DNA from: Cyprinodon diabolis
Taxonomy: Eukaryota; Chordata; Actinopteri; Cyprinodontiformes; Cyprinodontidae
NCBI GenBank assembly: GCA_030533445.1
Contig: CM060076.1
Span: forward strand, 25,530,603-25,594,602
Direction of reading: 5' to 3'
DNA length: 64,000 nucleotides
Shown here: in pieces, positions 1 to 11,180 of the stretch
How positions within the stretch are numbered: the stretch's first letter is position 1
Layout: each line of letters begins with the position of its first letter
Made by a program: the position numbers and the translations under genes
The notes under the pieces: generated by a model
Told to the model about the DNA's origin: nothing
The model's input: the letters and a program-made list of their open reading frames with translations, nothing else
The model's database searches: none

Positions 1-1205
1 CATTATAGATCTTTTAGGCTAAGAAATATTATTGCACGGATACTGTTTAAGAGTTCCCTTAACACTGGGGACAGGGAGGGATGAGGCTCAAGTGTGGCAA
101 GTCAAACTAAACATGTCCCTCCAGAAAAATTGAAATTCATGATGCATGAAGCCAATTGCCATTTAACCCTCAAACAGATTTACATTCACGCTGCTTTATG
201 AGTGTGACAAAAAAGTAATAAAAGTAAGGAGGCATTTTCAAAAATGCAAAAATGTTCTTTTTTTTTGTTTTTTCAACTCTGTCTGACAGACATCTTAAGC
301 CTTAGACTCTTGGTGATATACAATACTGGAAAAGCAAAAAGACAAGGATACACGGAAATCCAGGGTTTTCCCACTGGAAATATACAGTGGAAGTGTCCTG
401 GCAGGTGGGCTGGACCAAACATCTGGAGAGGTGGAAGTGAGGGCAGTCGGGAGAATATAAGGATAGAGGTGTTGGCGGGGCGACTCAGCGGGGAAGATGA
501 GAGCTCCTCCGGCTCCCTGCCGAGGTTGAGTAGGCCGTGACATTTCCAATTTGCTCAAATTGATCGCCAGCCAGACCTTCTCTTCCCTGCCCTCCCTCAT
601 TGTCTACAGTGAAATCCACAGCTAGACTATGGTGTAGTATGATGAATGGGCTAAATGTCAAGATTTGAAACCTAGCTCAGACCGTCCAAAGCTACGCTTT
701 GTTTAATATACAGAAAATCTCTTGAGATTTTTGCTCCTTAATGTTACAAGGTAGCCTAAAGTATTAGTACATCTTGAACGTTTACACCTTTTGTACCAGA
801 ACCCAAACTTTAAATCAATTTTATTGATTTTCTGTTTTTATAGCACAACACAGAGAAGCACACCTTTTATAAAGTAGAAAGTCTGACAAGTGTGGGCATG
901 CATAAATTTTTTGTAAAAGTTGCCTTTAAAGGCCTACATCATCCTTAGGCTGCCCTTAATGAAACGTAAAAGAGTGAACAGTGACATGTGACAATACCAT
1001 CGAATGGAAAAACTTTATCATGTGGAGGAAGAAGGAAGTTGGTCAGAGCTACATTGAAGATGCATGAAGATGACTACAAAGCACCACTTGAAAAATAAAC
1101 AGACATATATAGAACTTTAGGATATTGTTAGCATTTGAGAATAGGATATAAGTTCAGAGCTGCAAACTCCCTTCATCCATTCTGACTCCTTCCAACTAAG
1201 ATATT
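1..1205. other. Intron / unassigned sequence
   Basis: Within the intron upstream of the exon at 6899. A GC-richer patch at 380-540 gives short overlapping open frames on both strands, but without splice sites or a recognised domain. I see no exon and no clear repeat. Confidence 0.5.
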
Positions 1206-1540
1206 TTGCAAATTCAATTCAGTTTTACCAACCAGCTGTATCGACTCATTGACTCTAAAGCAATCGTTTACACTAAGCATGCTTGTAGCGACAGAGGAGA
1301 GGAAAATTCCCTTTTAACAGGAAGAATTCTCCAGCAAAAGCAGGCTCAGTGTGAGCAGCCATCTGCTGAGGCTGACTGGGGTTCAAGGAGACAGAAGCAG
1401 ACATAGAAAAAGAAGCAGAGATACAAAAGGCAAGTCTCAACCAGGTCTTCCAGGAAATAAACAGCCATGTGAGAGGATGAAGGAGAGCACATACAGTTAA
1501 GTCGCTTTCCCACTGAAAACTCATTTATTTCAAAACCGGG
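1206..1540 (-). mobile_element. L2-type LINE fragment, 3' UTR portion
   Basis: Read on the minus strand this matches the 3' UTR of the L2-type copy that ends near 47294: cctcagtcagcctcagcagatgg-like text, then GAGCCTGCTTTTGCTGGAG, CCTGTTAAAAGGGA and an AATTGAATTTG tail at the low-coordinate end. It is diverged. The intervening C-terminal RT part is missing, being replaced by unrelated sequence at about 1540-1985. It probably belongs to the same insertion as the fragment at 1990-3215. Confidence 0.6.
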
Positions 1541-1989
1541 TTGACCCACTAGCAATCAGCTTTTGGCTCCTTTCCCATATGACCGAAAAGCTGAGTCTGA
1601 CCGCTTGCTGGCAGGCTGCGCTGCCACAGCCCCCCCCCCACTGCATGTCTGATGAAGGTATCACATTGGATGAGTGATGATGATGTCGACAGTGCGATGG
1701 AAATCAGGAAAGTAGGCTAAATAATGGAGAGCAACTTGGACGGGAGCCAGAGCATAGTTCATATTCTTTATTATTTTGCTCTTTTGTCTGAATCCTTCCT
1801 ACCAGCTACGGCGGTTTTGGTGTTCCCACTGCATGCCATCAGAGGCAAGGCGAGGCGATTTTAACACGGGCTGCTTACCGAGTCATTTAACCCAGGTAGA
1901 CACGCTTCAGTGAGCTGTTACACTCCCACTAAAAGCCGACTGTTCCCGGGTTTTTTCAGCCAATGTAAATATGGGATATAAGGAACAAG
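1540..1989. other. Unassigned sequence between two LINE pieces
   Basis: About 450 bp that does not match the LINE consensus seen at 45.7-46.0 kb. It is GC-richer than its surroundings and may be an old insertion into the LINE. No terminal repeats or target duplication were found by eye. Confidence 0.35.
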
Positions 1990-3215
1990 GAGATCTGTGA
2001 TGAAAGATGGAGCTTGGCGACATAAGGCTTTATATGTGAGAAGGAGGATTTAAATTCTATTCTGGATTTAACAGGAAACCAATGAAGAGAAGCAAAATAA
2101 GGAGAGTTATGATATCTCTTTTGAATTTTCATAAGTACTCTGGATGCTGTATTTTGAAAGAGCTACAGGCTTTTAACTACTACTCTTTAATATTGAATTT
2201 AAATGACAGGTCCTGATAAAAAATCAAACCTTTTTTTTTACTTTATTATCTGAGATTAATTTAATCCTATCCAAATGAGGTGACTCTGGTCCAAAGACTA
2301 TATCTTCTTTTTTGTCTGCATTCAAGACCAGAAAGTTAAGAGTCATCCAAGATTTTATGTCTTCAAGACATGCCTGTAATCGATGTAATTGTTTAGTTTA
2401 ATCTGGATTTATAGACAGATATAGCTGAGTATTATCAGCATAACATTTGCAATTAATCCAATGCTGTCTAATAATTCTACCGATTGGGAGCATATATATA
2501 GTAACGAGAATTGGTCTTAGCACTGATCCCTGTGGTACTCCACAGGTAAACCTGGAGGATGAGAAAGATTTATCATTAATGTAAACAAACTAAAATCAGT
2601 CGACAGATGTGATTTAAACCAGCCTAAGGCTGTTCCTTTAACTCCTACAAAATATATATTAAAGTCTTTCTAAAAGAATATTATGATCAACTATGTCAAA
2701 TGCAGCACTGAGATCTAACAGGACTAGTACAGATACAACTCAATTATCTGAAGTCATGAGAATATAATTTGTGACTTTTATCAGATCTGTTTCAGTGCTA
2801 TGACGCGCTCTAAATCCAGACCGAAACTCTTCAAAAAGTTCATTACAGCTTTGGCAACTGCTGCCAGGTAAAGATTTAATTACAGCAACCTTAAAAGCCT
2901 GAGATACATATCCCTGTTACAGGGAGAGATGGAGATATCTAAAATGGAGGAGTAAATTTGAGGAAATACTTAAATAATATGATTGGAACTAGATCTAACA
3001 TTCAAGTTGAAGGCTTAGATGAAGACAATAATTTTGCTAACTCTGAAACTCCAACTAGATGAAAACAATTTAAACCCAGTTCAGCTTATAATTACCTCAG
3101 ATGCTGGATCACCTTTCAGACATAAATCAATCATATTTAGAGGAGTGCTAATGATCCTATTTTGAATAGAATTAATAAAGTATTTACAAATAATCCCATA
3201 AAATCAGAAGAAGGG
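1990..3215 (-). mobile_element. Decayed L2-type LINE, reverse-transcriptase portion
   Basis: The minus strand follows the reverse-transcriptase region of the element at 44.2-45.7 kb. It carries the stretches for the conserved L2 segments around cacatataaagcctt (about 2025-2040), the GTACCACAGGGATCAGTGC block (about 2520-2540), the [13 protein letters not shown] segment (about 2670-2710) and the linker upstream of the RT (to about 3215). Many stops and indels interrupt the frame, so it is a dead, old copy. Orientation is opposite to the host gene. Confidence 0.7.
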
Positions 3216-5430
3216 CAAATGATTGTATCAAAACTGATAAAAATATTTCTGCAAAGATTTTATACTCTAAATCAAGGAAAAGTGCTTTTGATGTGTATTG
3301 TTTCAGGTATTAGATGAAAAAAAAATGCTTCCAGTCCATTATAATAGGGTACTTTGTTTTAATCTTTAATGCAAAGCATACATTTAAGTTTGTAGTTTTA
3401 CAATTAGAGAACATTAAAAAGTTCAAACAGAATGCTATTTACACAACAATATATGATGTCAAAAGACTTACTCCAATCAGTTTAAGATAGTTTGGGGAGA
3501 TTTTCTGTGAATACTGCTTCTTTTAATCTCACTATTTTGACGCTACTGGTTGGTTCTGTTTAAGAAGTCGAATCCACAATTTAGTACAGCCGTGCTGAAA
3601 ACCACATTCAGTCATTGCAAACCCAACCACACTCAGAGGAGAACAGTGGCACAGCATAAAAGAAACTGTTCAGTTGTTTGCTTGCTATACCTGAGACAAG
3701 GTCACACTCAATTACTGAACCACACATCACAGTTTGACTTTGGAGCCCACATCTGATTTTGTTTATAGGATTAAGTATCAAGCAAAGCAAAGTTAGTATT
3801 TTTTCTAAAGCCTGACTTTTTTGGTAGCACAGACTTATATTTTTTTAATCAACAATGGTGGCACTGCTCCTTAGAACAACCCTCACTTGTCCTCTCTGCA
3901 TAATTAAACATTTCCAGGAGCTATTTCTCCCTTTTAGCCAGACTCACGTAATTTACAACTCAGATCTTTTTAATGTCCACAAGGCTGCCAAAGGTACTCC
4001 TTTAGGAAAAAGGTACAACAAAGACTATACAACACATGCCTTTGTTCAGGATATGATGACACTGACATAACCGCCTACATCATGATGGGTTCAAAGAAAA
4101 AGTGAGCCAGCTTGCTCAGCAGGAAATCCTCCTCCATTCTAAACACTCCAACAGGAGATGAAACCCCAGGTCATGTTTCGTACAGGAGCTCATCTCTCAC
4201 AGGAGATTGTGCTGTCGATGGGGAAAGAGTGTGCTGAGCTGATGAGACACTATGAGCAGAGACATACAGTGTAGCTTCCCCTCAATTCCTCACATAGATA
4301 TGTTTTTTTTTTTTTTTTCGAAAGAGTTGAGCAGTAATGAGACACCTTGCTGAGGAAAGGATGTATTAAACTCATGACTGCAGTCCCAGTTGCTGTAGGT
4401 TTGGCTCTCCAGTTGTGTTGGCGCTCAGATGCTGTTTTCCAAGCCGAAAATACTCCACGCTTAAAATTCACCCAACTCTAAAGAACTGGTCCTGTAGGGC
4501 TTCACAGTTGGGCTTAAAGCTAACCTCATTTGGACCTTTGGAAGCTGCTCCCCCTTGTCAACCACAAAAGGATAGTACTCACATGCACACAAGCGGCTCA
4601 GAAAATAGAAAATAATTATATAAATAAATTCCAAAATTGTTTTTTGAAGGAAGAGTAAAGCGTTTGCACTCAGTGTCATCATCTTACAGTTTCATATCAA
4701 AGCGTAAGGCCAGACAGGAGGTCTCTGTGAAGGGAGTCTTCAGACCTGGTATGTTGAGTTTTCTGCAGCAATAGGAGCCAATATTTTTATAAAATTGGAG
4801 TGGTTATGTAGGAACTCAGCTAGAAACATTTGTTGTTAAAGAAAGTCACCTGAAATGAGGGGAAAGAGTTTGATTCAAATGGAAAGAAAGAAGAACTAGG
4901 GTACTCTTGACACACATCGCACATAAATCACAATTTAATTTGATCATTACAGAATAATTTATCACTTGCAAAACTAATTTATATGACCAGTGTTTAACCT
5001 TTGCCACTGCTTGGCTTTTCTTCATTTGCATGGGAATATAAATATTTTAAAAGGACGGAAATAGGAGGGATTACGACTCTTAAATTTTGATTAAACTCAG
5101 TGTGGAACCTGAATACAACTATTCTGTTTTGCTGTATTAGAGATTAAGAAGCTTTTATAAGTAATTGATTTTGTCCTTATTCATTTTCAACTGGGAAAGA
5201 TCAAAATCATTGTGTTTTTGACTGTTTTTACACAACCATAATTTAAGCTCTCCTTCTGTGTTCCAGTGACATGTATCCATACCATGACAACCTTGCTTCA
5301 CTGTAGGAATATGTTTAACCCATAGATACTAATTTTGATGTTCCTAGATCTTGGTTCCAGTTTTATTTTAGCATTTTTATAATCATAGTCTCTAAAATAC
5401 TGTTTTTAAAACTATACTATGGCATAGAAT
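3216..5430. other. Intron sequence, nothing recognised
   Basis: AT-rich sequence with a T-run at about 4303-4318. Short open frames have no domain or splice context. I see no exon, RNA gene or clear repeat. Confidence 0.5.
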
Positions 5431-5629
5431 GGGGAGTGGCACCTAGTGGTTAGGGCATAGGGCTCGTAATCCTGAGGTTGAAACCTACTACCACAGACTA
5501 ACACTCGGGATCTCTGACCCTTAACCCCTAATTGCCCCCTGGGCACCCCACGATGGCAGCCCACTGCTCCCCAAGGGGATAGGTTAAATGCAGATGTAAA
5601 TTTCTCCAATGTGAGTTCAATAAAGTTCA

Positions 5630-5661
<32 letters not shown>
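5431..5661 (+). repeat. tRNA-derived SINE with (ATT)n tail
   Basis: The head reads GTGGCACCTAGTGGTTAGGG, a box A-like promoter. A degenerate box B (GAGGTTGAAACC) follows about 35 bp later. A body with CTGACCCTTAACCCCTAATTG and CACTGCTCCCCAAGGGG comes next, ending in a poly(ATT) tail from about 5627. The same body occurs at 25508-25718, which confirms a dispersed family. SINEs are non-coding and depend on a partner LINE. Confidence 0.75.
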
Positions 5662-5662
<1 letters not shown>

Positions 5663-6898
5663 GAACATAAAATGATGAGTAAATGTTTTTTGTAATTTGC
5701 AGTGTGATTAATCATGAAATTAAGACCATAGCTGGGACCTCTGTACTTGATTGTTTCCTTAAGCTACCTTACATAGCACTTAAAGTCCTGGAAATCTCAG
5801 AACGCTTTTTCCCATAAGATCTTCAGAGATACATCTTTTCTTGTTACATGCAGGTGATTTGTAGAAACTTTTGTACAACCTGCGACCTTTGTACAGTAAA
5901 CTGTAGTTGAAAGTTAACATACCCTCATACCCCATTAAAGAAAATGATAAATTCACACTAGTAAATCAAATCACAAAAAAACATGAAAAAAGTAATAATC
6001 AATAAAAATGTACTAAATAATAATTTTCTGATATGAAATATTGATTTTCATTTAAAAATGATTCTAAAAAAACCAACTGTCCCAGACAAATTAAAGTACC
6101 TTGCTCATGAATAGTGAACCAGCATACCTGTCAACAGGTGCAGAATTCTGACTAAACATTACAGACAACACCTTTCAATGGTCATGGTGTTTATTTGCTG
6201 GAATTTGTATTTGTAATTTGTTTGTTTCTGTCTTTATTGAAGTAAATGTAAAATTTCAAGCACAAATATAGGGGGCCAGTGGTCCCCAATTTAGAGAAAG
6301 TTGAGAATAATTGCTCATATAAAATAATGCTATAAAGTTTGGAAAAACTAATAATCTTTTAGGTAATCTATTTTATTTTAGTCTATTTTATTGGTTGGTG
6401 TATGTTTTTGTCACCTTGTTTGTGTCCAGATTTAAAAAAATAAATAAATAAGTGCTGGCTTATTTATTACAATTAATATTGTTTTGTTATAATGGAGCAA
6501 TAAAAATAAGTTTGTACCTTGTCCTGTATTTTCAGATATATTTCTTGGACACCTCTTTTCCAAAAAGGTCAAAGTCAAACAGATTTTTATTAAGGCTAGC
6601 ATATTGCCTACCAGCTTGATTGCCAATGTTTATTCACAAACCAAATTGTTTTGGCAAGACACAGCAGTTACTCAGTGTTCTAATCCCATGCATTGCCATA
6701 TCTGTAACCATTTTAATGACATTGTGACACAGGGTAAATGTCTGATAGAAACCTCAAACAATAAGTTTGCAGAGCTGTAAATCAGTTAAGATTGTTTAGT
6801 TACATTTTGTCATAATGCTGAACCTAAAGCAGTAGTTATTTTACATTGATACAAGTCTTAAAAAGCAGGCACAGTCACTTTCTCTCTGCTTCACACAG
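5662..6898. other. Intron sequence, nothing recognised
   Basis: AT-rich intron immediately upstream of the MAM exon. No further exon, RNA gene or repeat unit identified. Confidence 0.5.
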
Positions 6899-7029
6899 GA
6901 ACACTTAATGCCTTCCTAAAGCAAAAGGGCCAAATGACCTTAGACGCTCCCGTGTGGTCGCTAAGTGGTAATCAAGGTGACCGGTGGAAGCAGGCCAAAG
7001 TAAGCATTCATCCAACATCATCCTTCCAG
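6899..7029 (+). CDS. mdga2: mdga2-like gene, third-last exon (MAM domain, middle part)
   Basis: The exon lies between an acceptor (tttctctctgcttcacacag) and a GT donor (gtgaga). It reads as 43 whole codons after a 2-nt split codon (GA), giving TLNAFLKQKGQ near its start and PTSSFQ at its end. This is the strand-rich middle of a MAM domain, an extracellular adhesion module; the pattern G-T-L-N-x-(F/Y)-L then W-S-L-S-G-N is typical of it. It joins in phase to the exon at 7382. MDGA proteins are GPI-anchored Ig/MAM surface proteins that bind neuroligins and regulate synapse formation. I prefer mdga2 over mdga1 from remembered similarity of the C-terminal tail; the paralogue call is less sure than the family call. 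Earlier exons (Ig repeats, fibronectin III, start of MAM) are not seen and should lie before the window. Confidence 0.82.
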
Positions 7030-7381
7030 GTGAGACAAAAAAGTAATCAATCCTGTGAGCACATACATTCCCCTGGCTGTCCTCTGTTTTAGTCACTGCC
7101 TGTGTTCATGAAGCATTTATTTACTGTAGGGCAGGACTATAAAACTGGCTGACATTCAGTTATATTTTGGATGCTGATGTACACTTCGTAGCCGAAGGAA
7201 TAACACTGGAAAATAGAAACAGCTTCAGAAAAAATGCTTTATCTTTAACTGATCAAAATATAGTTACTCACTGTTAAATATGAAAGGTAGTACCTGTCAC
7301 CCTCTGTAATGTTTTGAATTCAGCCTAGTAAGGCCAATAGAACAATAAATAATCTGCTAATAACTGTTTTACTCTCTGTAG

Positions 7382-7478
7382 GTTGTACTTGAAGGTATCC
7401 GGGGCCCAGGAATCGAGGGAGATATTGCTATTGATGATGTCACGCTAGAGGAAGGGGAGTGTCGAGATCCACCGCCCA
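7382..7478 (+). CDS. mdga2: mdga2-like gene, penultimate exon (end of MAM domain)
   Basis: Acceptor ...ctctgtag and donor gtgagt bound 32 codons plus one base. The peptide contains [20 protein letters not shown], followed by GECRDPPP. The segment [15 protein letters not shown] is the classic closing signature of a MAM domain, ending in its last disulphide cysteine. A proline-rich juxtamembrane linker starts straight after. Phase matches on both sides: in phase with the exon at 6899, and with one A left over to complete the first codon (AAT, Asn) of the exon at 9200. No frameshift or stop is present, so the gene looks functional here. Confidence 0.9.
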
Positions 7479-9199
7479 GTGAGTTGCACCCACCTCCTCC
7501 TGTCTTTCATTTGATATGAGCCCCAGATTCTCTGTTTACATCGCCAGGCATACTTGAGATTTACAGAATCTAATCTCAGACAGTTGGCTGCACCGAACCA
7601 GCGTCTCATGGAAAAAACATGGTTGCCCTAGCAACAAGGTTGTAATTGCATCAGCGATAGCCATGCTGTTAGCCAAGCAGGACATCGTAATTGCAGCTCA
7701 GGAACAATGAAGGCAAAAAACGATATTGGGCCACAGACAATGGCCTACAGTTGACATGGCCATATTGTTAGCCAGGAGAAAAGCTACTGCTTTGCTTCAC
7801 TTGCTGATATTCCTGAATGTAGGAACACAAACACTGCAGAAATATCTGTTTTACCCATTTACTTAAGTTGCAGAAAATGAGTGAAAAACAAAAATCAAAT
7901 AAAGTACATTGTACATGTAGATTAGTTCTTTTTTGCCAATCATGCTATTATTTAATTCTTTATTTTATTTAATTAAATCCATTATGGTTACTCGTAACAT
8001 TAATTCATGGAGAGTAGAAGGGTCTCGTCACCCAGGTTGAGGATAGAGGATAATAAATTATGAAATTTAATCTTGAATGATAAATCTTACATGACTTTAG
8101 ATAATGTAAGAGAGAATATTGAGCAGCATCTCAGAGGGAGCTGAAGGTTAGGAGAGTTAACTTGTGTCACCCTGGTTAGACCGTTTCAGAGAAACCGGTA
8201 GGAGTTTGAGGTTCTGGCAATTGAGAGAAAGGATCTCCCATAAAGATGGTGACCAATGGGTTAAGTGCGACCTTGCAGCTGTGCTACTTTAATTTAAAAT
8301 GATTATTAAGGAAACCCTTTTTTTTATTTTATTTTTTTTTACCCCAATTACCCTAATTGTTTTCATCTAACTAACAACTGTAGCAATCTACAGACCCTAT
8401 TGTTATTGGATGAGGAATTGTCCAGAGCTACACCTCTTATTTGTCCCTGAAGGATTTTGTGATTTATACTCACAGGAAGCAGCAAACAAATAGATCAATA
8501 TATTTCTGCATGTTTAAAATTATAACAGTTATATAAAAACACTCAAAAGTTGCCATTCCTAGCTATGCACAAGACAGTTCAGCAGCAAACCTAACTGTTA
8601 CAGGAAGTTAGGAAGGAAGAAGTGTACTCTTGGAATTCCAAAAAAGAAAATTAAAAAAAATCCACTGGACTTAGTTTTTAAGTTTGAAGACGTCTCACTT
8701 CCCATGCAGGAAGTTTTTTTCAATTCAAAATGTCGGAATAGCGTTGAGTTCGAGGTTTTATACAGTAGCCCAACAAAGTATTTTTTTTAACCTTCTTGGG
8801 ACCCTGATGCTTTGTTGGCTTTGTTGGGCTAATGTATAAAACCTCGAACTCAATGCTATTCCTGACATTTTGAATTGAAAAAGCTTCCTGGATTGAAAGC
8901 GAAACATCTTCAAACTTGGAAACAACGTCTATTGGATTGTTTTTAATTTCCTTTTTTGGAATGACTATAACCTGGATGACTGAGAACCTTCACCAGCATA
9001 TTTACTAGTGGAACCCTTTACCTTCTTGGCTAGCAGGTAACTCAAAAACATTGCAGCAATTAAAAAAAAAAAACATTTAATGTGTAAGATAGAAAGCCAA
9101 TGTAATTGTTTTTAGAGCTAAAGCCACTATTATGCCATTGTATGCTTTCTTGTTTGGTAGTGCATAATGCTGACAGTTCCTTTTGTTTCTCCTATTTAG
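7479..9199 (+). other. Last intron of the mdga2-like gene
   Basis: Bounded by a GT donor at 7479 and an AG acceptor ending at 9199. It is AT-rich and contains a long hairpin (8633-8963) described separately; otherwise nothing is recognised. Confidence 0.75.
8633..8963. repeat. Long imperfect hairpin (foldback MITE-like)
   Basis: The left arm (8633-8778) and right arm (8819-8963) are inverted repeats of about 145 bp, including GAGTTCGAGGTTTTATACA and its complement, TTTTCAATTCAAAATGTC and its complement, and ATTCCAAAAAAG at the outer tips. The loop is about 40 bp. The arms differ at roughly one position in eight. There is no coding content. It lies in the last intron of the mdga2-like gene and would form a strong stem in the pre-mRNA. 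Confidence 0.75.
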
Positions 9200-9288
9200 A
9201 TATCAGTGCCAATGCTCTGTCCACATCCTCCCATATATGGCTGCTTTGCACCACCTTGGTGCTGACTCTCCTTGAAGGTCAAAGGTGA
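9200..9288 (+). CDS. mdga2: mdga2-like gene, last coding exon (GPI-anchor signal and stop)
   Basis: After an acceptor (ttgtttctcctatttag) the split codon A+AT gives Asn, then ISANALSTSSHIW, a hydrophobic run LLCTTLVLTLL, a short tail EGQR and TGA at 9286-9288. Small residues (N, S, A) followed by a spacer and a hydrophobic C-terminus without a cytoplasmic domain is the layout of a GPI-attachment signal. It is cleaved in the ER and replaced by the lipid anchor, as known for MDGA proteins. The open frame continues upstream of the acceptor as intron and should not be taken as coding. The omega site cannot be fixed by eye; the N or S residues of the first ten positions are candidates. Confidence 0.82.
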
Positions 9289-11180
9289 CCCTTTTTCTTT
9301 GTCATCTCGGAGGAGAGAGTTCAGACCCACCGTCTGTGAGCTATACCCTCTGCATCCAATCACCAAAGATTCATGCATACTGAAAGCATCAGGGTCCCCA
9401 GAAGGACCACAGACCATTGGGGGGAGGGAAGGGTGGATTTTATGAAAGACGACACAAAAAGTAATAAAGAAAACTTGCTAATCTTTATTTGAAGAGACCT
9501 CTTCTATGTAAAACACTCCTGAATGCAGGACTCTGGATTTTATGAGCACAAGACAGAGGAGTCCACAAGGGTTGAGGGAAATCAGTTTGTGAAGCACAAG
9601 AATCATTTTGTCAATATGTGGAAAACATTTTGGATTGCAGCAAAACACAGATTGCTGGCTTTTTAGATTTTGGGTATTTCTTCCCTCCCTTGAAGTAGGT
9701 GAAATCAGACCGTTTTTTTATTTGTTTTTTTATCCTTAGTTTCTTGCAGCAGATGCTGATCATCCATTTTTTTTCCCATCCTAGCCCAGCCTCACACTTT
9801 GGCATTTCCTTATCTGCTTGGTGCTTTTCTGTATGAAAATCTGGAATCTGACAACATTTAGTTATGTCTGTTTATCCCCCTGTAGCTGCCTACATATCTG
9901 ATAACACTGTGCTCACGAGTCCAAGTGGCAAACGGACAGTGTGGTGGCAGGGCTAAAGGTAGAACGCTTAGCGAGTTGTACACGGTAAAGTTCAAGTTGA
10001 GGGAGCTAAAACAAAATTTGAAAGAGGAGAGATCGGTTCAAAAGAAGAATTTTGAGTGAAGAAACAGGCAGAGTAGAAAGAGATCCATTTAGTGTGCTGC
10101 CTGTGGAAAAGAAGCCACTTTACTTTCTGCCATGAAACAAAAGTGCCTTCAGATTACAAACCGAATCGTGAGCCTGAGTGTTAATCAACATTGAACAAGT
10201 CTCTGTTCATGTTTCCTTTGATGGGCTATTTTCTATCGTTTCTTTTGCCCCACAAGTGCTGAAGGAAAGCAACGCAAGCTCAGAGGGAGTACAGAAGTTG
10301 AGCTGCTCAATTATTATTTTCCCCATGGGACGGTTGCCTGTGACTCCATGTGTGTGCGTGACATGCCTGGGTCATTGCATTTTATAATGTAAAGGGCAGC
10401 AAACCAGGCAGAGCTGGTGCCCACCCCTGGCCACACGCTCGGAAGGAATGTGGATAAAAATGGAAAAAGGGAGGCTGACGATTTCTTTCTTTCGTTTCTT
10501 TTTTTTTTATTCTTGAAGACGGTTCAAGATCAAGCTAGTGGATAAAGACATCTCAAGGAATGAATACCCTACTCTCTTCTCATAATTCTCCTTCCCTGTG
10601 GGCGAGTATTTTTTAACTAAAGAGAAGAGCAACTACTGAATAAAACATGGAGTTGTACAGCAAGGAAAGCAAAAACTTTGGGACTCCAGGCTCTTCGTTA
10701 GGGTGATGTGTCTCACCCGTCTCCACCACCATTTATATGGAACAATATGAAAATTTAAAAAAAGGGATAGTGACCATAATAATAGTCAAGATATTTTATT
10801 ACTCTTGCGAGAATGTTTCTCTGCTTTTACAAAAACTGTGAAGATTGACTGTGGAAGATCTACCTGAGACCATAACCTTAACCAGCTGGGTTTTTAAAAA
10901 ATGTATTATATAAAAAAAAGAAATCAAGAATATCAAGAATTCTGTTCATTGCTGGTTATGACAAGATGTTTTGAGGACTTGTGTCTCGTTTCTTTCTTTT
11001 CTTTTCTTTTGTTTGAAGAAGACTTAAACTTCCTTTCTCTTCTTGTTGTCTCCCTTTGCATTGCTGAGATATCAAAGCTGATGGAAGCATAAGAAGTAAA
11101 CCAATTTGGTATATGTATAACTTGTAAATGTTAAAGAAATTCTATTCAAAGGTTTATAATAAATGTTTTATGTTGGAGTA
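9289..11180 (+). other. Probable 3' UTR of the mdga2-like gene
   Basis: No reading frame or clear repeat is seen in the 1.9 kb after the stop codon. AATAAA hexamers lie at 9463-9468, 10639-10644 and 11158-11163. The last is followed within 30 bp by a T/G-rich stretch (tgttttatgttgg) and is the best candidate for the distal poly(A) site; the first would give a very short UTR. The extent is inference and needs RNA data. Confidence 0.35.
11158..11163 (+). promoter_or_regulatory. Candidate distal poly(A) signal (AATAAA)
   Basis: Canonical hexamer followed by a GU-rich stretch, about 1.87 kb after the mdga2-like stop codon. It is the best placed of several AATAAA motifs, but unproven. Confidence 0.3.

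Noticed and set aside
380..600. Possible upstream mdga exon in the GC-richer patch
   Set aside because: Reading it in all frames gave no Ig, fibronectin or MAM motif, and no acceptor/donor pair in matching phase.
5412..5640. tRNA gene suggested by box A/box B-like text
   Set aside because: Box B is degenerate, no cloverleaf forms, and the text continues into a SINE body with an (ATT)n tail that recurs at 25508-25718.
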